Below are positions 1-9,059 of a DNA stretch of 26,247 nucleotides, in pieces. This DNA comes from Symsagittifera roscoffensis. Lineage: Eukaryota > Xenacoelomorpha > Acoela > Convolutidae. The stretch lies in contig NW_026970616.1 of NCBI RefSeq assembly GCF_963678635.1, forward strand, positions 1-26,247, read 5' to 3'. Below the pieces are notes generated by a model that was not told where the DNA came from, searched no databases, and saw only the letters and a list, made by a program, of their open reading frames with translations. Both the position numbers and the translations under genes were made by a program. The stretch's first letter is position 1; every line of letters begins with the position of its first letter.

Positions 1-143
1 TGCTATAGTCTCCGTTCGTGCCTCTTTTTCAACTGTTAACCGCGGTGGTATCGTTTCTCAAGGTATCGCGTCATCTGATTCCAAATCTTTCGATACAATT
101 TGTTAGCATTTTGGAGACTGCTTTTTTCATCACTTTGATTTAG
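1..143. other. Left-end flanking DNA, no gene seen
   Basis: T-rich host DNA upstream of the first duplication copy. I see no gene, RNA gene or repeat boundary in it. Confidence 0.4.
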
Positions 144-1673
144 GACTTGTCACCGAGGGTGGCCCGTTTCGCACTTGATAAGATCTCGCTCTGCTTTGTC
201 GGATTGTTTTTTTACTCACTGAGAGTGGCGACTTCTGTTTAATTGCTTTGGCACATTACCTAAATACAGATTCATTATTTGGCTCTATGGTTTGTTTAGA
301 TTCGAAAATTATCTCTGAGTTAGGTAACCCATACAAATTTTGCAATTTGCTCGCTATCCTCTGGTATATTGTCCCCTTGGCTTGGCTCTTTGTCCTGTAT
401 TTTATCCTTTGGTTCGCTTTTTTAGTGTCGAATTGCTGGTCGCTGGTCAGTTTGATCGGTGCGTATCTCACCGCTGACGTGTGCATCAGATCATAAATTT
501 CCTCCCAGTTTGTGAGTGACGCTCTCGTTTTCGGTTTTTTTTTGTCTAAGCAAGAGCACTTTTGTTTCAGTACTTTTTCCCGGTTTATTGTAAACGGTTT
601 TTGGTAAGATTATGCAGAACGGTGTTGGCCTCCTGTCTGTGGTGTGCTTTAAGCGGAGTGAAGTTAGTTGTAGCGTATATTGAAAACTTAACCGCTCTTA
701 GTGCCCTATCTAGCATTCCGTTGAGTTGTTTGTTTTATATGTTTTGGTGGGGTCCTGAATCCTTGACTCGATGGTCGTTTACCGATGATCAATTCGGTTT
801 CCTCTACTTTGCAAAACTTCAGAAGCTGATGACGAGAAACATGAACTTGGAGGTACCGCTGGCTGGGATATATATTTCTCTAAAGTTTTCGTGACCTTAC
901 CTGTGGTTACTTGTTGTTGTGACTATAGCTGATGGTTATCTTGAGAAACGAATGGCCGTGTTTTTAGATTATCACCACTTCGTGAACTGTTGGCAGTATG
1001 CTGAATTCGCCAGATTTCTATACATATACGGGTGGCAAACGTCCCAGACTGCCTCGAACATTTTCCCCTTTCCGTGGTGGTGGTAATGTATTCGAAACTC
1101 CTCTGACACTTGTAAGATCGAAGATAGCACGAAGCGCCCATCCATCAAACACAATCGTCTTTCAAAGTCAGGTCTTCAGCGTGTTTTTGTTGTTGTTGTT
1201 GTTGTTGTTGTGGATTTGCAGCAAAACTGACGGAATTATAAGTTCAAGTCGTTATTCGTTATAAAGATGTCCAGTTATTCCGAAATTTTTACAATCACAA
1301 ATTAATTGCCATGAACAAAAGTTTCGCTCAGAAAATTTTTCTCCAAAGAGCTTTTGATTATTCTGTTTCTCAGCCCTGTCATTTCTCTAACGTTTGTAAA
1401 GTTTGTCAACTGATTTATGATTTGACATGTTTTGAACTTAAAATCGTTTCGTGCTTTTTATTACGGCCAGTTTTTTTATTCACCCTCTATGATGCTCCGG
1501 GTTAACTAGTTAGTCTCAAAAAAGTGTTTCGTTTTCCTCGTTAGTTCCGTTTAACAATGATTGTAAATGTTTGTAGCCACTTTTTACCGTAAATAGTCTT
1601 GCTAAAATATAACTTCGAACATTCTCTGCTTCCCACATTACAGTCAGCTTTTCCTTTTCATTGTTTGAGTTTT
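144..1673. repeat. Direct duplication, copy A (about 1.5 kb)
   Basis: This stretch recurs at 2093-3637 in the same orientation. From about 144 to 796 the copies differ at roughly 35 positions plus small indels. From about 797 to 1673 I find only two substitutions (near 797 and 1052) and a four-unit difference in a TTG microsatellite. Open frames inside (for example 248-496 and 562-894) are T-rich and hydrophobic. The 248-496 frame is broken by a stop in copy B, so I treat the unit as non-coding. No terminal repeats or target duplications were seen at its edges, so it looks like a segmental duplication and not a transposon. Confidence 0.9.
1187..1211. repeat. (TTG)n microsatellite, about 8 units
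   Basis: A pure TTG run inside duplication copy A. The equivalent run in copy B is about four units longer. Confidence 0.9.
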
Positions 1674-1676
1674 GTT

Positions 1677-1875
1677 TGAGTCAATCTGTTAATTCATCAG
1701 TAGTTATTAAATGCAGTAAATCAGGACTCTGATATAGAGGTCAGAGTTAGCTAGACAGTTCACTTAATGATTGACTGGCTGGAACCTGGTAACTGTTTAC
1801 AAAGATAGATCACACTCCATAATTAGAATGAAGTAACTCAAAAGATTGATATCCAATCAGTAACCCTTCACATTC
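1677..1875. repeat. Diverged dispersed repeat, copy 1
   Basis: This segment lies just after duplication copy A and resembles 4148-4320. Shared blocks include AGTAAATCAGGACTCTGAT, a central AGCTAGACAGTT, then GATTGAC..GGC and a terminal TGAT(A/T)..ATCCAA. Identity is only about 70% with gaps. It could be the outer part of the large duplication (copy B then carrying an extra 510 bp at 3638-4147) or a separate short interspersed repeat. The rest of the spacer up to 2092 has no recognisable gene. Confidence 0.65.
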
Positions 1876-2092
1876 CCCTCTGGTTGTAAAAGTTGACTAA
1901 ATGTAAACCGAAATTTAATTCGGTAGTTTAGCAGTAGTTTTTGAAAATAAGGGTTTGCGTCGTCCCTCTCCCTGATTCTTCTACTTGGATGCAGTTTGGC
2001 TGGTGCTACCTGGAAGCCAATGCTGGTATGATTGGATTGTAGTCTTTCAGTTTCTTGTTCTGGTTCTTCCCCTTTTCTTCTTCCCCTTTTCG

Positions 2093-3138
2093 GGCTTGTC
2101 ACAGTGGGTGGCCCGTTTTGCACTTGACAAGATCTCGCTCTGCTTCGTCGGATTCTTTTTTTTTCATTGAGAGTGGCGACTTCTGTTTAATTGCTTTGGC
2201 ACATTACCTAAATACAGATTCAGTTTTTGGCTCTATGGTTTGTTTAGTTTCGGAAATTATCTCTGAGTTAGGTAACCCATACAAATTTTGCAATTTGCTC
2301 GCTATCCTCTGGTAGATTGTCCCCTTGGCTTGGCTCTTTGTCTTGTATTTTATCCTTTGGTTCGCTTTTTTAGTGTCGAATTGCTGGTCGCTGGTCAGTT
2401 TGATCGGTGCGCATCTCACCGCTGACGTGTGCATCAGATCAGAAATTTCCTCCCAGTTTGTGAGTGACGCTCTCGTTTTTGGGGTCTTTTTTGTATAAGC
2501 AAGAGCACTTTTGTTTCAGTAAGTTTTTTTCCCTGTTTTTTGTAAACGGTTTTCGGTAAGATTATGCAGAACGGTGTTGGCCTCCTGTATGTGGTGTGCT
2601 TTAAGTGGGATGAATTTAGTTGTAGCGTATATTGAAAACTTAACCGGTCCCAGTGCCCTATCTAGCATTCCCTTGAATCGTTTGTTTTATATGTTTTGGT
2701 GGGGTCCTGAATCCTTGACTCGATGATCGTTTACCGATGATCAATTCGATTTCCTCTACTTTGCAAAACTTCAGAAGCTGATGACGAGAAACATGAACTT
2801 GGAGGTACCGCTGGCTGGGATATATATTTCTCTAAAGTTTTCGTGACCTTACCTGTGGTTACTTGTTGTTGTGACTATAGCTGATGGTTATCTTGAGAAA
2901 CGAATGGCCGTGTTTTTAGATTATCACCACTTCGTGAACTGTTGGCAGTATGCTGAATTCGCCAGATTTCTATACATATACGGGTGGCAAACGTCCCAGA
3001 CTACCTCGAACATTTTCCCCTTTCCGTGGTGGTGGTAATGTATTCGAAACTCCTCTGACACTTGTAAGATCGAAGATAGCACGAAGCGCCCATCCATCAA
3101 ACACAATCGTCTTTCAAAGTCAGGTCTTCAGCGTGTTT

Positions 3139-3175
<37 letters not shown>

Positions 3176-3637
3176 GGATTTGCAGCAAAACTGACGGAAT
3201 TATAAGTTCAAGTCGTTATTCGTTATAAAGATGTCCAGTTATTCCGAAATTTTTACAATCACAAATTAATTGCCATGAACAAAAGTTTCGCTCAGAAAAT
3301 TTTTCTCCAAAGAGCTTTTGATTATTCTGTTTCTCAGCCCTGTCATTTCTCTAACGTTTGTAAAGTTTGTCAACTGATTTATGATTTGACATGTTTTGAA
3401 CTTAAAATCGTTTCGTGCTTTTTATTACGGCCAGTTTTTTTATTCACCCTCTATGATGCTCCGGGTTAACTAGTTAGTCTCAAAAAAGTGTTTCGTTTTC
3501 CTCGTTAGTTCCGTTTAACAATGATTGTAAATGTTTGTAGCCACTTTTTACCGTAAATAGTCTTGCTAAAATATAACTTCGAACATTCTCTGCTTCCCAC
3601 ATTACAGTCAGCTTTTCCTTTTCATTGTTTGAGTTTT
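2093..3637. repeat. Direct duplication, copy B (about 1.5 kb)
   Basis: Second copy of 144-1673, separated from it by about 420 bp. It carries the longer TTG run (3139-3175). It ends in the block around TTTGAGTTTT, after which copy A and copy B flanks differ. See copy A for why no gene is called here. Confidence 0.9.
3139..3175. repeat. (TTG)n microsatellite, about 12 units
   Basis: Expanded version of the run at 1187-1211. The length difference is the main change in an otherwise nearly identical 880-bp tract. Confidence 0.9.
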
Positions 3638-4147
3638 TATTTTCCACCGCGTTCAGAAATCATCTTTTGGCTCGCTTTGCAGAAAAATTGTTTTTGTGTT
3701 TACTTGGTTACAACAAGGTTCAAATGCGATAATATTGGCCACTCTTAAATTAATGTTTTGAAACGCTTCGATCGAGTTAAACTCGTTTTTTTTTGCGAAG
3801 AAGTGGTCTGAGTGGCTCCGATAGCTCTGCTAGTGCTTGTAAGTATTTCTGGAGGCTGTGTCTTGAGCACATGAAAATTTTTAATTTCGTTACCGTTTTA
3901 GTGACCACTGAAATTTTGATAGGCGCCGTGTTTTTTTTTCAAGCGCTGCAGCCCCACCCCACCCCCCCCCCCCCCCCCATTCGGTAAAACAACCCCGTGT
4001 TTCGCCACACATCGCCCAATGGAAACTTAACGTTCATTGTTCCCCTTAGTAAGCTTTGGCTCCGGTTGGTTTGGTGGCCACAAAGCTACAAATTTTAGGG
4101 ATTACCCCATCTGTGGGCTGCGCCATTACAAGGGTTGATCGAGCACA
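3638..4147. other. Unique flanking segment with a C17 tract, no gene seen
   Basis: About 510 bp lie between the end of duplication copy B and the second dispersed repeat, with no counterpart after copy A. A C-rich run with 17 uninterrupted C residues spans 3962-3978, and a small inverted repeat (GAGTTAAACTC) lies near 3775-3786. I see no tRNA-like folding, no convincing exon and no transposon ends. Confidence 0.5.
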
Positions 4148-4320
4148 GAGGTTCAATCGGTTAAATAATCAAATGTGTTTCAATCTAGTAAATCAGGACT
4201 CTGATTTTGATGTGAGAGTAAGCTAGACAGTTTAAATACTGATTGACAGGCAGGTACTTGCTTACACTTTACCCTAACTTCAATGATTGACATCCAACAA
4301 GTAGCCACTCACAAAAAGGG
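4148..4320. repeat. Diverged dispersed repeat, copy 2
   Basis: Partner of 1677-1875, about 70% identical by eye over shared blocks such as TAAATCAGGACTCTGAT and AGCTAGACAGTT. The 225 bp between it and the retroelement show nothing recognisable. Confidence 0.6.
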
Positions 4321-4545
4321 GACATTAGTTTGAAAAAACTGTAAAGCCTTCGACTCGTATCGTTATTTGGCATTTAATTGTGGTTCCGTATTCGGCGTGA
4401 AAAAATATGCACCCAAATCCAAAGCCCACAGCGCCTTTTAGGGTTGGCCAGGAGAGTTTTCAGAAATGTTTTTATCCAGAAACGCTGTCGTTAAATAATA
4501 CCAAAACAGTATGCGTTAGATTAGTTTAGTATTGAACATTTTAAT

Positions 4546-4549
4546 GGTG
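4546..4549. other. Target-site duplication, left (GGTG)
   Basis: GGTG immediately precedes the TG of the 5' LTR and recurs immediately after the CA of the 3' LTR (23364-23367). A 4-bp duplication is usual for gypsy-type integrases. Confidence 0.75.
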
Positions 4550-4591
4550 TGGAACCTGATCTAAACTACATTTTATAATTGGATAAATTGG

Positions 4592-4613
4592 ATATTTTAC
4601 CACTGTAAAATAT
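4592..4613. other. Perfect 9-bp hairpin in the LTR
   Basis: ATATTTTAC, loop CACT, then GTAAAATAT. The same hairpin is intact in the 3' LTR at 22996-23017. Confidence 0.75.
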
Positions 4614-4664
4614 TTAATATTAACCAATCATGATCCATCTAACTAACAACCCACTTATTTGTAA

Positions 4665-4692
4665 GTGCTGAAATTACTTGTAATTTCAGCAC
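4665..4692. other. Perfect 13-bp hairpin in the LTR
   Basis: GTGCTGAAATTAC is followed after TT by its exact reverse complement. It is unchanged in the 3' LTR (23069-23096), although nearby positions differ. It could act as RNA (a TAR-like or polyadenylation structure) or as a DNA palindrome. I see the structure but can only guess its role. Confidence 0.85.
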
Positions 4693-4816
4693 CAGAGAGA
4701 TTTGAATTTAACTTAGAAATTAGTTGCCTCTCCAAGAGAACTTCAGCAGCCGCAATAAACCAGTATACCCTAGATCTATTGAGCCTAGCAGAGACTAGTT
4801 AAACAACCTGAGATAG

Positions 4817-4824
4817 TATAAGAG
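4817..4824 (+). promoter_or_regulatory. TATA-like promoter element in the 5' LTR
   Basis: TATAAGAG lies 138 bp before the LTR end, so transcription would begin near 4848-4855. In the 3' LTR a small indel sits next to the equivalent motif. This is inferred from position and consensus only. Confidence 0.4.
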
Positions 4825-4956
4825 TAAGATTAGGATCGGTATTAGACTAAGAAGTTGCACGAATCTATCCGGCCGAGAATAAGATAGCGTGACGAGCAGA
4901 CGGTGTACCCTATCCGAAATTACTCTATGAGTTAAGACCATCGGTTATAACTCATC

Positions 4957-4974
4957 TGGTGCGACCATAAGTCT
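4957..4974 (+). other. Putative tRNA primer-binding site
   Basis: TGGTGCGACCATAAGTCT begins 2 bp after the terminal CA of the 5' LTR, the usual place for minus-strand priming. TGG pairs with the CCA tail of a tRNA. I could not match the rest to a specific tRNA from memory; mutation since insertion may have blurred it. Confidence 0.55.
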
Positions 4975-5040
4975 CGAACAAGACCTTAATAGCTTAGAAT
5001 TAACCAAAAATAGATTAGAATTTAGACAAACATTTTTAAA

Positions 5041-5274
5041 ATGTTATACGACGATAATTTAATCGAAATGTCTCTACGACTCAATAGATCAGAGCCAATA
5101 TTCCGAACGATAATAGAACTACCCGGAATTGGACGAAGACCTCGAACCAGAGACGACATACGACAAAGTAGAAACTTACCAAATAGTTATATGATAGTAC
5201 GGCAAAAGCCAACACAAACTTTTATATTTAGAATTTTATTAGCAATGAATTTAGATTTTCATTTGCAAACATAA
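5041..5274 (+). CDS. Small leader ORF, unknown (77 aa)
   Basis: Starts at ATG 5041, 67 bp after the primer site, and predicts a 77-residue, mildly basic protein rich in Arg and Ile with no motif I recognise. It lies about 190 bp downstream of the predicted RNA start, so it would be the first sizeable ORF on genomic RNA. It may be an upstream ORF affecting translation of the main frames, or chance: the A-rich region tolerates open frames. No family is proposed. Confidence 0.25.
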   Translation: MLYDDNLIEMSLRLNRSEPIFRTIIELPGIGRRPRTRDDIRQSRNLPNSYMIVRQKPTQTFIFRILLAMNLDFHLQT

Positions 5275-5601
5275 AATCTTGAAGTCAATCTTCATAATCA
5301 TTTCAGGCGCTAAACAAAACTATTAATATACAATAACGATTGATAAAAAGATCTCAGATCGTTTTCCTAAAATTCTGCAGTATTATATAAAACATGTTTG
5401 GAAAATATTTATTGAAAATCAAAACAAAAATTAGTAGCATGACAATAAACTGTTGGTAATCATAAAATCATCAGTTGTCCCAGCTTCATCACCTAAAACA
5501 TAACAACAATCATAAGCTGACTAATATCATTAAAACACTAAATCTTTTTCTTAAACAAATTTAAACCATTTTAAACTTAAATTCACTTAATTTTAAAATC
5601 A

Positions 5602-5686
5602 GATCATCAAGGCTTATCCTTGGATCTTAATTAATTTTCTATTTAATTAAATTTAAAACTTGATCATCAAGGCCTATCCTTGGATC
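5602..5686. repeat. Two copies of a hairpin-forming 25-mer
   Basis: The 25-bp unit at 5602-5626 recurs at 5662-5686 with one base changed. Within each unit CAAGG pairs with CCTTG around a 5-nt loop, and GATC flanks both sides, so the RNA would show two near-identical stem-loops 35 nt apart. Confidence 0.8.
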
Positions 5687-5829
5687 AAAAAGAACAATTT
5701 TGTTCTCCCCCACCCACTTAGCTAGTGTCTAACGACCTCAAACGTCGATTCACTATCCAACCCTTCCAAAAGACCCAGGACTAATAAAAAATTTTTAAAT
5801 AAAACTAACCATTCAAATTAAGATAAACA

Positions 5830-6128
5830 GTGAAGAACTTCGGTTATTCATCCTTCACTTGAACCCTCCTCTTACCAGACCCAGGATAGATCTTAGACTT
5901 AGTAAGTTTAAAATAGTATCTAACGAATTACTTGCGTTCTAATTACACCTGAACCTTGTGGATCGATTTACTATTCTCCAAACCTTGAACGCAATCACTA
6001 CCCCTAAGTAAGATTAAGTAAGTTAACACCTTAACTTAGACTAGCCACGAGAAAGTAGAACATCATTCTCCGGAATCGATATACTTTTCTCTCCAACCCT
6101 GAACAAAAAGACCCAGGTTAAGCTAACC
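5830..6128 (+). other. Cluster of stem-loops in the leader
   Basis: Inverted repeats seen here: GTGAAG/CTTCAC (5830-5858), TTGCGTTC/GAACGCAA (5932-5994), TAAGTTAA/TTAACTTA around CACC (6019-6038, perfect), GAGAAAGTA with TACTTTTCTC (6049-6091) and GGTTAAGCTAACC (6116-6128). This many within 300 bp just before the first ORF suggests a folded RNA domain. Confidence 0.6.
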
Positions 6129-6203
6129 AAAAAATCGTAAGGACTAACAGTCTAAGGAAATAGAAATAACTAACAACTTCTGGCATCACTCATCCTAAAC
6201 CTT

Positions 6204-6665
6204 ATGTCATTCAAAAATTTAGGAAATAAACAAACAATCGTTTTACACAACTGTGAAATAGATAAGAAAAAATACGATCTTGTAGTCACACCTCATATAC
6301 AAACAGTTGGATACATTAGAACAAAACCACAAACAATAAAAAGGAAAATTATAAACAAACAAAGACAAATCACACGAAAAAGATTTTCAAAAAATAGAAA
6401 CGCATTTTCTGAATCAGAAGTCAATAGTTTAGACGAACTATACAAATTAAAAGAATCAATAGATGAAAATTATCTCATTCATGATCAATTATATTTTTCC
6501 GACTCAGAAACAACTTCAAATTCATCAAAAAGGGGAAAAAGAAGAATAAAAAAGCAATACAAACACAAACCAGTACACTTGTATAATTGGAATCAACCAA
6601 TTAGACACATCGATAGTTATATATTAACAGTCATCAAACTAAAAAATGAGCCACACTCAAAGTGA
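6204..6665 (+). CDS. ORF1, small basic protein upstream of gag, unknown
   Basis: ATG at 6204; 153 codons, intact. The predicted protein is strongly basic (Lys/Arg-rich around residues 45-65 and again near 108-120) with an acidic, serine-rich patch around residues 68-106. I recognise no domain, signal peptide or membrane segment. Its last 20 bp overlap the ATG of the next frame at 6646. It stands where some retroelements carry an RNA-binding leader protein or extra gag N-terminus. It could be a separate nucleic-acid-binding protein or a frameshifted first exon of gag. Its intactness in a provirus full of lesions may be chance. Confidence 0.5.
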   Translation: MSFKNLGNKQTIVLHNCEIDKKKYDLVVTPHIQTVGYIRTKPQTIKRKIINKQRQITRKRFSKNRNAFSESEVNSLDELYKLKESIDENYLIHDQLYFSDSETTSNSSKRGKRRIKKQYKHKPVHLYNWNQPIRHIDSYILTVIKLKNEPHSK

Positions 6666-7657
6666 CGAAAGTCCAGATGACGAAGCAGTTTTTCCCTTTC
6701 TTATAGATTCACTCGATGATAGAGGACAACACGATTTTTGCAAGAACTTATTCGTAAATTTGTTTGAACCAGGAATCAGCCCATGCAAAGCAGAATTCCC
6801 AGATGTAAAAATCAAAAGACAAATTATTGAACATTATTCGAAAGACATTTGTAATCTAACACAACAATATGGAATCTACACCATAGACTTCAGCACACCA
6901 AATACAGCCCATCGTAATTATGTAATTCAAACAGACGCTATTGAATTAGAATTTTCAAAAGTATTCATAGAATATATCAAAAGCATACAATATCATAATT
7001 CACAAAGAGCAAACTCCATATTCACTAACGAAATTTTTGCAATATTATATAGTTATATATCTATATTAGAAAAAACAGAAGTTCAAAGTATATCACCAAC
7101 TGAAACATCCAAACATACAAAAGTACGAAATGAAATCACAGTGTTTTCAACAAAATTTCACCAAAGAAGATGTTTCACAAAACACTAAACATGATTTACA
7201 AAAGATTTTAGCATGGTTTATAATAGATTATTTCACCCACAATTTAGATTTAATTTCAAAAGCGAGAAAAAATTTTAGACCTCAAAATACCAATGACGAC
7301 ACTGTTCTTTCAGAACAATCAGATTACGTTTGGGACGCTGACTGGTCTCATCATGCATTTCTAAATATCCCACAAGATATCTCGAGTCAAGCAATAAGTA
7401 CAATATCTTTCCACAGAGATTATGTAAAAGTAATACCCTTAATCATTGATGCAACACCATTAAATTATAATACGTTTTTACCTGATACACGAAATAACAG
7501 TTTAAATTCGACGGTCATACGTAATGAAAACCTCAATGGAACCAGAAATCTTACGCAGCAAGATATTCAAACACCATCACACTTCATAAAAGAAGAAATC
7601 GTCCAAACAACAGCAACAACTACACAACAAGTATTTCACCAATACACCCCAATCTGA
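6646..7657 (+). pseudogene. gag N-terminal region, two frames joined by a frameshift
   Basis: An ATG at 6646 opens 180 codons (to 7188). From about 7130 the sense continues in the next frame to 7657, which reads as a helix-rich globular segment. The first half is acidic at its start, then mixed. The second contains aromatic-rich stretches (around DYVWDADWSHHAF) and ends in a Thr/Gln-rich linker. I recognise no named domain; position suggests a matrix-like Gag N-terminus. A second frame change near 7650 leads into the Q/N-rich region. It could also be a separate protein encoded before gag proper. Confidence 0.5.
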
Positions 7658-8586
7658 CAACACCAAGAAATACAAATACATCACTAACACAGGTAACCTT
7701 ACAATCAACCGTTAAACCTTCGGTTGCTCCAAAATTTTCACATATCGACTATCAGACGTATAGACCAATGACAATACCGTCAAAAACACGAAAACTGTTC
7801 ACAAGAAACACTTTTGCAGAACACAATTATAATTATGCTCACAAACAAAAAACAAATCAACCCCCCCGAAAAAACACACAAAATTTAAACCACGTATGTT
7901 CCCATTATTGGAATCTCCCAAAAACATCGACCAATTCAGTAAATTTTCCAGATAATCCACAACCTACACAGGATTATAGTGAAAATTACCCATTTTTTCA
8001 ACAAAATAAAAATAAACAACATACACCATATAATACAAACTATTTATCATCTGATGAAGATGATTATCACCAACCAGATATTTTTGCACCATGTACTAAA
8101 GAATATTGCACACAGAGACCGCGACAATCTCAACCATCTCAAAATATGAAAAATTACCCACAAAACCCAACAGATATACAAAACCCACAACAAATGCATA
8201 TACAAAACCCATTTAATACACAATCCTTTCAACCAATACAACCACAAAATTCAATGTTAATGCATTCTTATCAACAAACTCAAATGCAAAATGAAATACC
8301 GCTTCCATATTACCTTCAGCAACACGAAATAACAAAAAATCAACTTTCAAATTTTTCACAAATGCCAAATGCCGCAGAATTACTACAGATGACAATGAAT
8401 CCATACCTCATGGATGGATCATCAATAACATCCAATAAACCACTGATGGTAATCACAGGAACAGACCCTGAATATTCTGTAGAAGATTATCTAAATGCAG
8501 TAACAGCAAATTTAATTTTAAACATAGGACCTGAACCAATTAATACGCACTACATCAAAATTGGATACATAGACGCACAGCATTAA
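7650..8586 (+). pseudogene. gag middle region, Q/N/P-rich, entering the capsid domain
   Basis: About 310 codons in one frame, closed by TAA at 8584. Most of it is low complexity, dominated by Gln, Asn, Pro and Tyr (for example repeated QNP and QPxQ patterns around 8155-8300) and likely disordered or prion-like. From about 8436 it becomes ordered (around LMVITGTDPEYSVEDYL), which looks like the first helix of a gypsy-type capsid. The capsid then continues in another frame from about 8571, so a 1-2-bp indel has broken it just before the stop. Confidence 0.65.
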
Positions 8587-9059
8587 TACAAACAACCCTA
8601 GATGGCGCAGCTCAAAAATGGTTTTCAGTATTACCCATAGAAATAAAATCAGACTGGAAAAGATTCACACAAGAATTTTCAAAAATGTTTGACTCTGAAA
8701 GAAACAAACAACATCAAAGAGTTTTATGCAATGAAATCCGCAGATTACCAAATGAAAAAATTAAACAATTAGCAGTACGAATCGAAACACTAGTTCGAAA
8801 AGCATATTCACTTAATACACATGACTATAAAAACACAAAAATGACAGAAAATTTAATGATGACCTTAACACCTCAATTAAGGAAAATAGCGATAAAAAAG
8901 AGAGCATCTCATCCTTCCTCACTTCGAGAACCAGACTTGAATTTTAGAAAATTAGTAGATAAACTAGAAAAAGCGGAAATCACAATGGAACTCGAAGAAA
9001 CAGAAAATCTAAAACTACAATATGTTAATCGAATTGAAAAATACTACACATATAAATAA
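8571..9059 (+). pseudogene. gag: gag capsid domain (retrotransposon Gag type)
   Basis: Continues the capsid in frame after the break near 8580. The pattern of an Ala-Gln-Lys-Trp-Phe block, a Trp-x4-Phe-x4-Phe block and a long charged helix (QLAVRIETLVRKAY near 8770-8810) fits the Retrotrans_gag capsid family of Ty3/gypsy elements. Capsid proteins assemble the particle that packages genomic RNA. The frame ends at TAA 9057; the sense passes to the neighbouring frame around 9040-9058, which carries the nucleocapsid knuckle. Confidence 0.75.

Larger units (their letters stand above)
4550..4954 (+). repeat. 5' long terminal repeat
   Basis: 405 bp, starting TGGAACCTGATC and ending AACTCA. It matches 22954-23363 with about 12 substitutions and one 4-5-bp indel in the first 380 bp. 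The last 24 bp are much more different (8 changes packed into 12 bp). It carries two perfect hairpins (4592-4613 and 4665-4692), an AATAAA at 4754-4759 and a TATA-like sequence at 4817-4824. Confidence 0.93.
4975..6203 (+). other. Long hairpin-rich 5' leader
   Basis: About 1.2 kb between the primer site and the first sizeable ORF. It contains a small ORF (5041-5274), a duplicated hairpin (5602-5686), a run of further stem-loops (5830-6128) and three copies of AGACCCAGG (near 5770, 5877 and 6109). It also has GTAAGT splice-donor-like sites at 5902 and 6018. Leader RNA of retroelements usually holds packaging, dimerisation and splice-donor signals, and this arrangement would suit that. The assignment is inference. 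Confidence 0.55.

Noticed and set aside
248-496. 82-codon hydrophobic frame in duplication copy A
   Set aside because: The near-identical copy B has a stop in the same frame, and the region is T-rich, which favours open hydrophobic frames.
4120-4170. tRNA-derived SINE with a B-box-like GGTTCAATC
   Set aside because: No matching A box at the right distance and no tRNA-like fold or 3' tail.
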